Assembly (NCBI RefSeq): GCF_003002895.1
Contig: NZ_PVTI01000030.1
Coordinates: 1 to 37,646 of the forward strand
Source: Knoellia remsis
Lineage (GTDB): Bacteria > Actinomycetota > Actinomycetes > Actinomycetales > Dermatophilaceae
Length of the DNA: 37,646 bases
Direction: 5' to 3'
Positions within the stretch are counted from its first letter, which is position 1, and every line of letters begins with the position of its first letter. This document shows positions 8,695 to 15,317 of the stretch, piece after piece. The position numbers and the translations under genes are program-made. The notes under the pieces are model-generated. The model did no database searches and had not been told where the DNA came from. It was given only the letters and a program-made list of their open reading frames with translations.

Positions 8695-10551
8695 TCAGCG
8701 GTTGACGCGGCGGTGGCCGGCGTCGATCCGGGTCGTCCAGCCGCGGGAGTCGAGGTGCTCGAGCAGCGGGATGACCACGCGCCGCGTCGTGCCCAGCGCC
8801 TGACGAGCGGCGCTCGTCGTGAACGGCTGTTCCAACCCGGCAAGCGTCCGCATCGCGAATGCCGGCGCAGTGGGTAGGACGACGAGCCCGTCAGCGAGGC
8901 GCAGCAGCCGTCCGGCCCGCTCGGCCGCGGCCAGTTCCCTTGTCCCCAAACCAAGTTCGGCGAGGTCGTCCGCCTCCGGAGCGGCGAACGGCTCGGCGCG
9001 CAGCCGCTCCTCGAGACGCGCGAGGGCCGGCTCGATGGGGGAGACGTCCCGGTCGTGACCGGGCAGCCACAGGTGCCGCCCGTCGCCCTCGACGTCGGTC
9101 TCCGCGACGACCAGCCCGAGCAGCTCCGCATCGGGCAGCTCGAGCAGGTCGACGGCGGCGCGCGGTGTGAGCCCGGCCGCGAGCGGCTCGGCCGCGTGGT
9201 GCCCGGCCACGGCCGCGCGCAGTCGCACCGCCCAGGAGTCAAGGGCGGCGTCGTCGACCCACCACCCGCGATGCACCCGTATGCCGTCCGGCACACTCGT
9301 CGTGGCATCCGTCAGTCCCAGCCGGTGCAGGTCGTCGGACCGGACCGCGCGGCGACGACGCACCTCGGCGCGCAGTGGCTCCGACGGGTCCTCGGTGTCG
9401 AGAGCCGCAGCGCGCCGGCGTGCATCCCCGCGACGCACCAGCGACGGTGGGTCCGCGTCGAGCACCTCGACGCCGCCGACGATCCGACGGTCACCCGGGT
9501 CGCGCAGGACCACCCGGTCGCCGCGCCCGAGCGGCTCGGGGCGGGCGAGGGTGAGCCGAGCGTGGTCGCCGTCGAGCGGCCGCAGTCGCGCGGGCACCGA
9601 CGCGGTCCCGACGTGCACGGTGAGGTGCTCCGGCGCCGTGTCGAGGCCGTCCCCGTCGAGGCCGTCCCCGTCGTGGCCTGCGCCGTCGACTCGGCGCACG
9701 TCGACCAGCGAGGTCCGCGGCCATCGACCCGGCGTCACCAGCGCGTCCCCGCGGGCCACGTCGTCGGCCGCGACCCCGCGCAGGTTGACCGCGACCCGGC
9801 TCACCGGGCCCACCTCCGTCACCGACTCGCCGTGCCGCTGCAGCCCGCGCACCGTGACCGTCGCCGGCGTCTCGGTGTCGGGCCGCAGCAGCTCGAGCCG
9901 GTCGCCGACTGCGAGACGTCCCGTCGCGAGGGTGCCCGTGACGACCGTGCCGGCGCCGGTCATCGTGAACGACCGGTCCACCCAGAGCCGCACCCGGGCG
10001 ACATCGTCCGGGGCGGGTGTGCCGGCCAGCACGTCGTCGAGCGCAGCCCGCAGCTCGTCGAGCCCGGTCCCCGTGCGCGCCGAGACACTGACGACGGGGG
10101 CGTCCGCCAGCCCGGTCCCCGCGAGCTCGCGGCGCACCTGCGTCGTCACCGCCTCGACGCGGTCGGGCGCGAGGTCGCTGCGGGTGAGGACGACGAGCCC
10201 GTGCTCGACCCCGAGCGCCAGCAGCGCGTCCCGGTGGTCGGCGGACTGCGCCCGCCACCCCTCGTCGGCGGCCACGACGAAGCACACGAGCGGCGCCGGC
10301 CCGAGCCCGGCGAGCATGTTGCCGAGGAACCGCTCGTGCCCCGGCACGTCGACGAATGCCACCTCGGCGCCCGACGGCAGCGTCGTCCACGCGAACCCGA
10401 GGTCGATCGTCAGCCCGCGCCGCTTCTCCTCGGCCCACCGGTCCGGCTCCATGCCGGTCAGCGCACGGACGAGCGTGCTCTTGCCGTGGTCGACGTGCCC
10501 CGCGGTCGCAACGACGTACCGGCGCGGCTCGCTCTCGGGTGGCCCCGTCAC
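8695..10551 (-). CDS. selB: Selenocysteine-specific elongation factor SelB
   Basis: GTPase that carries selenocysteyl-tRNA to UGA codons marked by a SECIS hairpin. Starting at the GTG at 10551 gives 618 residues; the upstream-open frame is a shadow of selA. The G1 loop GHVDHGKST lies at 18-26, G3 DVPGHE near 72-77, and the G4 position reads TRSD rather than NKXD. Domains II and III of the EF-Tu type follow (VTGTLATGRLAVGDRLELL), and the C-terminal third holds the winged-helix repeats expected for the SECIS-binding domain IV. Its GTG overlaps the selA stop (GTGA), so the two are coupled. A short acidic Gly-Asp-Leu repeat encoded by a 15-bp tandem repeat lies before domain IV. The partner tRNA-Sec, selD and a UGA-containing fdhA are all close by. 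Confidence 0.95.
   Translation of the reverse strand: MTGPPESEPRRYVVATAGHVDHGKSTLVRALTGMEPDRWAEEKRRGLTIDLGFAWTTLPSGAEVAFVDVPGHERFLGNMLAGLGPAPLVCFVVAADEGWRAQSADHRDALLALGVEHGLVVLTRSDLAPDRVEAVTTQVRRELAGTGLADAPVVSVSARTGTGLDELRAALDDVLAGTPAPDDVARVRLWVDRSFTMTGAGTVVTGTLATGRLAVGDRLELLRPDTETPATVTVRGLQRHGESVTEVGPVSRVAVNLRGVAADDVARGDALVTPGRWPRTSLVDVRRVDGAGHDGDGLDGDGLDTAPEHLTVHVGTASVPARLRPLDGDHARLTLARPEPLGRGDRVVLRDPGDRRIVGGVEVLDADPPSLVRRGDARRRAAALDTEDPSEPLRAEVRRRRAVRSDDLHRLGLTDATTSVPDGIRVHRGWWVDDAALDSWAVRLRAAVAGHHAAEPLAAGLTPRAAVDLLELPDAELLGLVVAETDVEGDGRHLWLPGHDRDVSPIEPALARLEERLRAEPFAAPEADDLAELGLGTRELAAAERAGRLLRLADGLVVLPTAPAFAMRTLAGLEQPFTTSAARQALGTTRRVVIPLLEHLDSRGWTTRIDAGHRRVNR
9641..9670 (-). repeat. 15-bp tandem repeat within selB
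   Basis: TCGAGGCCGTCCCCG occurs twice in tandem with a partial third copy, encoding a repeated Gly-Asp-Gly-Leu-Asp segment in a predicted loop of SelB. It keeps the reading frame and is probably a polymorphic linker. Confidence 0.7.
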
Positions 10552-11894
10552 GGCGCCGACAGCGCGGCCCGGATCGCGCCGGCCAGCCGCGCGTCGTCGG
10601 ACTCCGGGACGCAGCGCAGGTCGACGAGGCAGGCGCCGTCGCTGACCCGCGGCAGCACCGCGGGCTCGCCCGTCCGCAGACGAGCGGCCGCGGCCTCCGG
10701 CAGCCGCAGCGCCCAGCCGCGCAGCGGCACCCCGGGCGCGCCGCCGCCGCCGACCCGGCCGTCGTGCTCGACGACGTCGTATGCCGTCCGCGCGCCACCG
10801 GACACATCCTCCCGACCCGCGCCGCTCACCGCGTCGGCAAGGGCCCGGGTCCGGCGGAGCAGATCGTCGGCGTCGGCGTGGAGGGCCTGTGTCACCGGCA
10901 CGCGACCCCCGTCGAGGGTGGCCTCGAGGGCGGCAAGGGTGAGCTTGTCGGCGCGCACGGCCCGCGCCAACGGGTGGGTGGCGAGACGGCGGACGAGGTC
11001 GGCGCGCCCGAGGACGATGCCGGCCTGCGGCCCGCCGAGCAGCTTGTCGCCGCTCGCGGTGACGATGTCGGCGCCGTCGCGCAGGGTGGTCGCGGCGTCC
11101 GGCTCGTCGGGGATGAGGGGGTCCGGCTCGAGCAGCCCGCTGCCGAGGTCGGCGACGAGCGGGACGTCGTGCTCGTCGGCCAGGGCCCGCAGCTCCGCCA
11201 CCCCGACAGCCGAGGTGAAGCCTTCGACGCGGAAGTTGCTCGGGTGGATCTTGAGCAGGCACCCGGTGTCGGGGCCGATGGCGGAGGCGTAGTCGGCGAG
11301 GTGCGTGCGGTTGGTCGTCCCGACCTCCCGCAGCCGCGCCCCGGTCGAGGCGATGAGGTCGGTGAGCCGGAACCCCGCACCGATCTCGATGAGCTCGCCG
11401 CGGCTGACGACGACCTCCTTGCCAGCGGCCAGCGCCGTCGTCGCCAGGACGAGGGCAGCCGCGCCGTTGCCGACGACGAGCGCCTCCTCGGCGGCGGGGC
11501 AGGCCCGGAGCAGCGCCTCCCGGGTCGCAGCGCCACGCGTGCTACGCGTCCCCGAGACGAGGTCGAGCTCGACGTCCACATAGCCGCTCGCCGCGACGAG
11601 CGCCTCGACCGCCGCCTCGGACAGCGGCGCCCGGCCGAGGTTGGTGTGCACGACGACACCGGTGGCGTTGATGACGGGACGCAGGCCGGTGCTGCGTCGG
11701 TCCGCGAGCCGGGTCACGACCTCGCGGGCAACGGCGTCGGGCGCGATCTCGCCGGTGCGCGCCCGGGTCTGCGCGGACCCGACCACGTCACGAACGACCC
11801 TGTCGCTCAGGCGTTCCCGAGCCGACACGACCTCGGGGAGGGCGAGCAGGTCGTCGGTGCGGGGGATGAGGCGGCGCGGGTCGGGACCACTCAC
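10548..11894 (-). CDS. selA: L-seryl-tRNA(Sec) selenium transferase SelA
   Basis: PLP enzyme that converts Ser-tRNA-Sec to Sec-tRNA-Sec with selenophosphate. The protein has 448 residues from the GTG at 11894, which has GAGGAGG nine bases upstream; the ATG at 11933 is open but its extra residues encode the repeat-bearing leader and are not family-like. Conserved features: VINATGVVVHTNLGRAPLS near 75-93, VVGNGAAALVL, and TASGDKLLGGPQAG near 275 with the PLP-binding Lys. The gene is between tRNA-Sec and selB on the same strand. Its C-terminal part (TAYDVV) carries an 18-base copy of a sequence also found just upstream of its own start, both containing the CGGCATAC octamer. Confidence 0.95.
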   Translation of the reverse strand: MSGPDPRRLIPRTDDLLALPEVVSARERLSDRVVRDVVGSAQTRARTGEIAPDAVAREVVTRLADRRSTGLRPVINATGVVVHTNLGRAPLSEAAVEALVAASGYVDVELDLVSGTRSTRGAATREALLRACPAAEEALVVGNGAAALVLATTALAAGKEVVVSRGELIEIGAGFRLTDLIASTGARLREVGTTNRTHLADYASAIGPDTGCLLKIHPSNFRVEGFTSAVGVAELRALADEHDVPLVADLGSGLLEPDPLIPDEPDAATTLRDGADIVTASGDKLLGGPQAGIVLGRADLVRRLATHPLARAVRADKLTLAALEATLDGGRVPVTQALHADADDLLRRTRALADAVSGAGREDVSGGARTAYDVVEHDGRVGGGGAPGVPLRGWALRLPEAAAARLRTGEPAVLPRVSDGACLVDLRCVPESDDARLAGAIRAALSAP

Positions 11895-11973
11895 GGGCGG
11901 CAACCTCCTCCACGGATGGCGCGCGGACGGCATACGGGCTCACGGTTCGTGCGCGCCGCGCGAGCGGACACTG

Positions 11974-12069
11974 TGGCGGAGACGGACGGGAATCGAACCC
12001 GCCGGACCGAGATGCTCGGTCCCACCGGTTTTGAAGACCGGGGGGCCCACCAGGAACCCTGACGCCTCC
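11974..12069 (-). tRNA. selC: tRNA-Sec (anticodon TCA)
   Basis: The minus strand from 12069 reads GGAGGCGTC at the 5' end and ends CCGTCTCCGCCA, giving a long acceptor stem with encoded CCA at 11976-11974. The anticodon loop lies in CCGGTCTTCAAAACCGG, with TCA pairing to UGA. A very long variable arm is formed by GGACCGAG and CTCGGTCC, and the T loop is GTTCGATTC. The total of 96 bases, the extended acceptor and the long extra arm are hallmarks of tRNA-Sec. One weak pair (G-T) and a possible mismatch lie in the acceptor stem. Confidence 0.95.
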
Positions 12070-12076
12070 GAGCGCA

Positions 12077-12106
12077 AACCTAGTCGACGCACGAGACATT
12101 TACGCT
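12077..12106. promoter_or_regulatory. Back-to-back -10 boxes of tRNA-Sec and selD
   Basis: On the minus strand TAGGTT (12082-12077) ends seven bases before the mature 5' end of tRNA-Sec. On the plus strand TACGCT (12101-12106) ends six bases before the selD GTG. The two promoters diverge within a 43-base gap, so their polymerase footprints must overlap. Confidence 0.5.
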
Positions 12107-12112
12107 GGTCGG

Positions 12113-13108
12113 GTGCCTGCGAACGACGCGACGACGACTCGGCTCACCGGCTACGCCCACGGCGGCGGCTGTGCGTGCAAGATCCCGCCCGGCGAGCTCG
12201 AGTACGTCGTGCGCGACCTCACCGGTCAGGCCGGACCGGACGTCCTCGTCGGCCTCGACGACGGTGACGACGCCGCGGCGGTGCGGGTGCGCGACGACCT
12301 CGCCGTCCTGTCGACGGCCGACTTCTTCACGCCGGTCGTCGACGACGCCTTCGACTGGGGGCGGATCGCCGCCGCGAACGCCCTCTCCGACATCTATGCG
12401 ATGGGCGGGCGGCCGGTCGTCGCGGTGAACCTCGTCGGCTGGCCCCGCGACGTGCTGCCGATGGAGCTGCTCACCGAGGTGCTGCGCGGCGGTCTCGCGG
12501 TCGCGGCCGAGGCGGGGTGTCCCGTCATCGGCGGGCACACGATCGACGACCCCGAGCCGAAGTACGGCATGGCGGTCACCGGCGTCGCCGACCCGGAGCG
12601 GCTGCTGCGCAACGACGCGGCCGAGCCGGGGCTGCCGATCACGCTGACCAAGCCCATCGGGGTCGGCCTGCTGAACAACCGGCACAAGCAGACCGGCGAG
12701 GTGTTCCCTGCCGCGATCGAGGTCATGACCGGGCTCAACCGGGACGCGTCGCAGGCCGCGCTCGACGCGGGGATCCGGGCGGCGACCGACGTCACCGGCT
12801 TCGGGCTGCTCGGGCACCTGCACAAGCTCGCCCGCGCCTCCGGCATCGGCGCAGTCATCGACCGGTCCGCGGTGCCCGTCGTCGAGGGGGCGCTCGACGC
12901 GCTCGCCGACGGCTACGTCTCGGGCGGGACGCGCCGCAACCTCGACTGGGTGCGCCCGCACCTCGTCATCGGCGGCGACGTCGACGAGGACGACCTGCTG
13001 CTGCTCGCGGACGCCCAGACCTCCGGTGGCCTGCTCGTCGTCGGTGAGCTGCCCGGGCACCCCGTCATCGGGCACACCATCCGCGGCGCCGGCCTGCACA
13101 TCCGCTGA
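12113..13108 (+). CDS. selD: Selenophosphate synthase SelD
   Basis: ATP-dependent enzyme making selenophosphate from selenide, the selenium donor for SelA. 331 residues from a GTG start. The glycine-rich catalytic loop GGGCACKIPPG lies at 17-27: the catalytic position is Cys20 (TGT codon, not TGA), with Cys22 and Lys23 next to it. Family motifs VLSTADFFTPVVDD, RIAAANALSDIYAMGG, IGGHTIDDPEPKYGMAV and TDVTGFGLLGHL follow in the usual order of the PurM/AIR-synthase fold. The gene diverges from tRNA-Sec and converges with the NrfD-like gene. With a Cys-type SelD, the only visible selenoprotein in this window is FdhA. Confidence 0.95.
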   Translation: MPANDATTTRLTGYAHGGGCACKIPPGELEYVVRDLTGQAGPDVLVGLDDGDDAAAVRVRDDLAVLSTADFFTPVVDDAFDWGRIAAANALSDIYAMGGRPVVAVNLVGWPRDVLPMELLTEVLRGGLAVAAEAGCPVIGGHTIDDPEPKYGMAVTGVADPERLLRNDAAEPGLPITLTKPIGVGLLNNRHKQTGEVFPAAIEVMTGLNRDASQAALDAGIRAATDVTGFGLLGHLHKLARASGIGAVIDRSAVPVVEGALDALADGYVSGGTRRNLDWVRPHLVIGGDVDEDDLLLLADAQTSGGLLVVGELPGHPVIGHTIRGAGLHIR

Positions 13109-13113
13109 GCCGC

Positions 13114-13137
13114 ACCGCCGGGAAAGGAGTGGCGGGT
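13114..13137. terminator. Weak hairpin between convergent selD and NrfD-like gene
   Basis: ACCGCC and GGCGGGT can pair around an 11-base loop in the 38-base gap between the two stop codons. It is short, and support is only its position. Confidence 0.3.
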
Positions 13138-13146
13138 CAGCGACGG

Positions 13147-14247
13147 TCAGCGGGCGGTGGTGATCGAGTCGTCGGTGACGCCCGCTGCCTGGCGCTCGGC
13201 GAGGCGGCGGCGCTGCGGCTCGATCGTGTAGCGCGGGTCCTTCGCCGACTCGATGCCGGCCTCGAACACCCCGAACCGGGTCAGCGCCGAGGCCCCGAGC
13301 AACGCCAGTCCGGACAGGGCCGACCCGACCCGCGAGCGGCCGAGCACGACCGCGCCGACGCCACCGGCGATGGCCAGCCGCTCGGCCCACTTCAGCAGCT
13401 CGCCGGGGTGACCGTGGTGCAGCGGCTCGGCCGCGACCGGGTCCATCCGGCCCTCCATGTACTTCATCGCCGCGACGTCGCCGGCGACGCCCATGACCGC
13501 CAGCGCCCGGGCCGGACCGGTCTCGCGCACGGGGGTCGTCACCATGGCCAGCCCGCTCGCGGCCAGGCTCGCCGAGGAGACGAAGACGAACGGCAGGTCC
13601 TTGTGCGCGGCGTTCCACGTCGGGTTCGCCGTGTCGGAGAGCAGCACGGCGGTGTATGCCGCGAGCGGGCCCGCGAAGAGCGCTGCCTCCCAGCCCGCGG
13701 GCCCTTCGACCGCGCGCAGCACCGGGCGCAGCGGACCGAGCGGCAGGCGCTCACCGACGAGCCGGTCCACCTCGTTGACGGCGGTGATGCCGGCGCCGCC
13801 GCTGTAGGCGGTGAGGATCCACGACCCGACGCTCATCGGCGAGGTGAGCTTGAAGGTGCGCAGCATGTTGTAGAAGCGCTCCGGTCGGCCGAGGTCGCGT
13901 ACGAGGGCCACGCCACCGAGAGACACGGCCGCGATGGCGCCGAGCCGGGCGTTGCGCCGCAGCAGCTCGCGACCGGTCAGCTGGGCGCCGAGCGCGAGCA
14001 GCCCCGAGCCGCCCGCAACGCCGCCGAGGAAGAGGTAGGCGGCGACCTCGTGACCCCACGGCGGCGCCTTGACGACGGGCTTGCCGTAGTAGGAGGTGAA
14101 CTGCGCCTCGGGCACCATGAGCATCTCGGCCGAGCCGTCGGTGCGGCCGCCGGGAGTGCGCTTCCTCGGGCGCGCGAGCTTGCCGAAGCGGCGCCGGCGA
14201 CCGGGGGGCTCGGGTGGACGGGTGGCGTCGAACTCGGACGTCGTCAC
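13147..14247 (-). CDS. NrfD-like membrane subunit of formate dehydrogenase
   Basis: Integral membrane protein of 366 residues in the NrfD/PsrC family, which anchors Fe-S oxidoreductases and passes electrons to or from quinone. Start GTG at 14247 overlaps the fdhB stop (GTGA); the longer frame above it is a shadow of fdhB. A basic cytoplasmic N terminus (about 1-40) is followed by FTSYYGKPVVKAPPWGHEV and then about eight hydrophobic segments, including YLFLGGVAGGSGLLALGAQL and LVRDLGRPERFYNMLRTFKL, a typical NrfD signature. It replaces the cytochrome b subunit of E. coli formate dehydrogenase-N, so no haem-binding gene is expected here. It is last in a three-gene operon fdhA-fdhB-nrfD-like. 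Confidence 0.88.
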   Translation of the reverse strand: MTTSEFDATRPPEPPGRRRRFGKLARPRKRTPGGRTDGSAEMLMVPEAQFTSYYGKPVVKAPPWGHEVAAYLFLGGVAGGSGLLALGAQLTGRELLRRNARLGAIAAVSLGGVALVRDLGRPERFYNMLRTFKLTSPMSVGSWILTAYSGGAGITAVNEVDRLVGERLPLGPLRPVLRAVEGPAGWEAALFAGPLAAYTAVLLSDTANPTWNAAHKDLPFVFVSSASLAASGLAMVTTPVRETGPARALAVMGVAGDVAAMKYMEGRMDPVAAEPLHHGHPGELLKWAERLAIAGGVGAVVLGRSRVGSALSGLALLGASALTRFGVFEAGIESAKDPRYTIEPQRRRLAERQAAGVTDDSITTAR

Positions 14248-15317
14248 CGGCGGCCTCCGAGGAACGCGAGCGCGGCGGCGGCGAGCATGCCGCCGGTCGC
14301 GATGGCGGCGCGCTTGGCCATCTCGGGCAGGTCCGCGGTGCACACCCGCGGGTCCGGCGGCAGGCCGTAGACCTCCGGCTCGTCGAGCAGCAGGAAGAGC
14401 GCGCCCGTGCCGCCGACGCCGTCGAGCTCGTTGGCGCCGTAGAGCCGCGCCTCGGTCATGCCCTGCGCGTGCAGCTGGGCGACGCGCTCGCGGGCGTCGG
14501 TGACGAGGTCGTCGTGGTCGCCGAACTTGATCGACGTCGTCGGGCACGTCTTCGCGCACGCCGGGGTCTCGTCGTCGAGGAGCCGGTCGTAGCAGAGGGT
14601 GCACTTCTGGGCGACGCCGCGCTTGGGGACGTCGGGCTGCTCGCCCTTGCGCTCGCCCTCACGGGTCGTCGGCGCGGCAGTGCCGTCGCTGCGCCGCTCC
14701 ACGACCCCGAAGGGGCAGCCCGCGACGCACGTCCCGCAGCCGTTGCACACGTCGTCCTGGACGACAACGGTCCCGAACTCGGTGCGCATGAGCGCGCCCG
14801 TCGGGCACACGTCGAGGCAGCCGGCGTGCGTGCAGTGCTTGCACACGTCGGAGGCCATGAGCCAGCGGAACTCCGGGGTGTCCGGGGGAGTCGTGTCGAC
14901 GTTCCCGTATGCCGTGGGCGCGCCGTCCGTGGTGCCCGTGGCGTCCGCGGAGGCGCCCGGTCCGGGCGGTGCGTCGTCCTGCGGACGGCGCACGGACGGC
15001 ATACCGAGGGAGACGAGACGGCGACCCGACTCGCGGGCGACCTCGATGCGCTCCTTGTCCTGCTCGACGAACGCGACGTGGCGCCACGTGCTCGCGCCGA
15101 GCGAGACGGTGTTGTCGTAGGACATGGCGGTCAGCTCGAGGTCGCCATCGCGCGGGTTGTGGTTCCACTCCTTGCACGCGACCTCGCACGCCTTGCAGCC
15201 GATGCAGATCGAGGTGTCGGTGAAGAAGCCCTTGCGCTCGCGGACGTCGGGCCAGTGGGCGTCGGCGGCCGGGTCGGTCGGACCCGAGAACTGGTGTCCC
15301 AGAGAGAGATTCACCAT
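14244..15317 (-). CDS. fdhB: Formate dehydrogenase Fe-S (beta) subunit
   Basis: Electron-transfer subunit of 357 residues that links the FdhA active site to the membrane subunit. Four cysteine clusters for four [4Fe-4S] centres are visible: CIGCKACEVACKEWNHN near 38-54, HCTHAGCLDVCP, CNGCGTCVAGCPFG, and CTLCYDRLLDDETPACAKTCP (split here by family-typical spacing). One hydrophobic segment at the C terminus (ATGGMLAAAALAFLG) may anchor it. ATG at 15317 has GGAGG six bases upstream and overlaps the fdhA stop by seven bases. Between the first and second clusters lies a Pro/Gly/Ala-rich insertion, about residues 105-137, encoded by an imperfect 98-bp inverted repeat bearing the CGGCATAC octamer at each end. 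Confidence 0.93.
   Translation of the reverse strand: MVNLSLGHQFSGPTDPAADAHWPDVRERKGFFTDTSICIGCKACEVACKEWNHNPRDGDLELTAMSYDNTVSLGASTWRHVAFVEQDKERIEVARESGRRLVSLGMPSVRRPQDDAPPGPGASADATGTTDGAPTAYGNVDTTPPDTPEFRWLMASDVCKHCTHAGCLDVCPTGALMRTEFGTVVVQDDVCNGCGTCVAGCPFGVVERRSDGTAAPTTREGERKGEQPDVPKRGVAQKCTLCYDRLLDDETPACAKTCPTTSIKFGDHDDLVTDARERVAQLHAQGMTEARLYGANELDGVGGTGALFLLLDEPEVYGLPPDPRVCTADLPEMAKRAAIATGGMLAAAALAFLGGRR
14907..15004. repeat. 98-bp imperfect palindromic element inside fdhB
   Basis: The left end (14907-14929) begins GTATGCCGTGGGCGCGCC and the right end (14982-15004) is its near-complement, finishing GCACGGACGGCATAC; 20 of 23 end bases match in inverted orientation. The element codes for a low-complexity Pro/Gly/Ala linker between Fe-S clusters and preserves the frame. 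It resembles REP- or MITE-like sequences tolerated in protein loops. No second full copy is present in this window. Confidence 0.5.

Noticed and set aside
10552-11262. N-terminal extension of SelB upstream of 10551
   Set aside because: The segment is out-of-frame selA sequence; the GTP-binding domain starts right after the GTG that overlaps the selA stop.
12123-12200. SelD as a selenoprotein itself
   Set aside because: The catalytic position is a Cys codon (TGT), not TGA.
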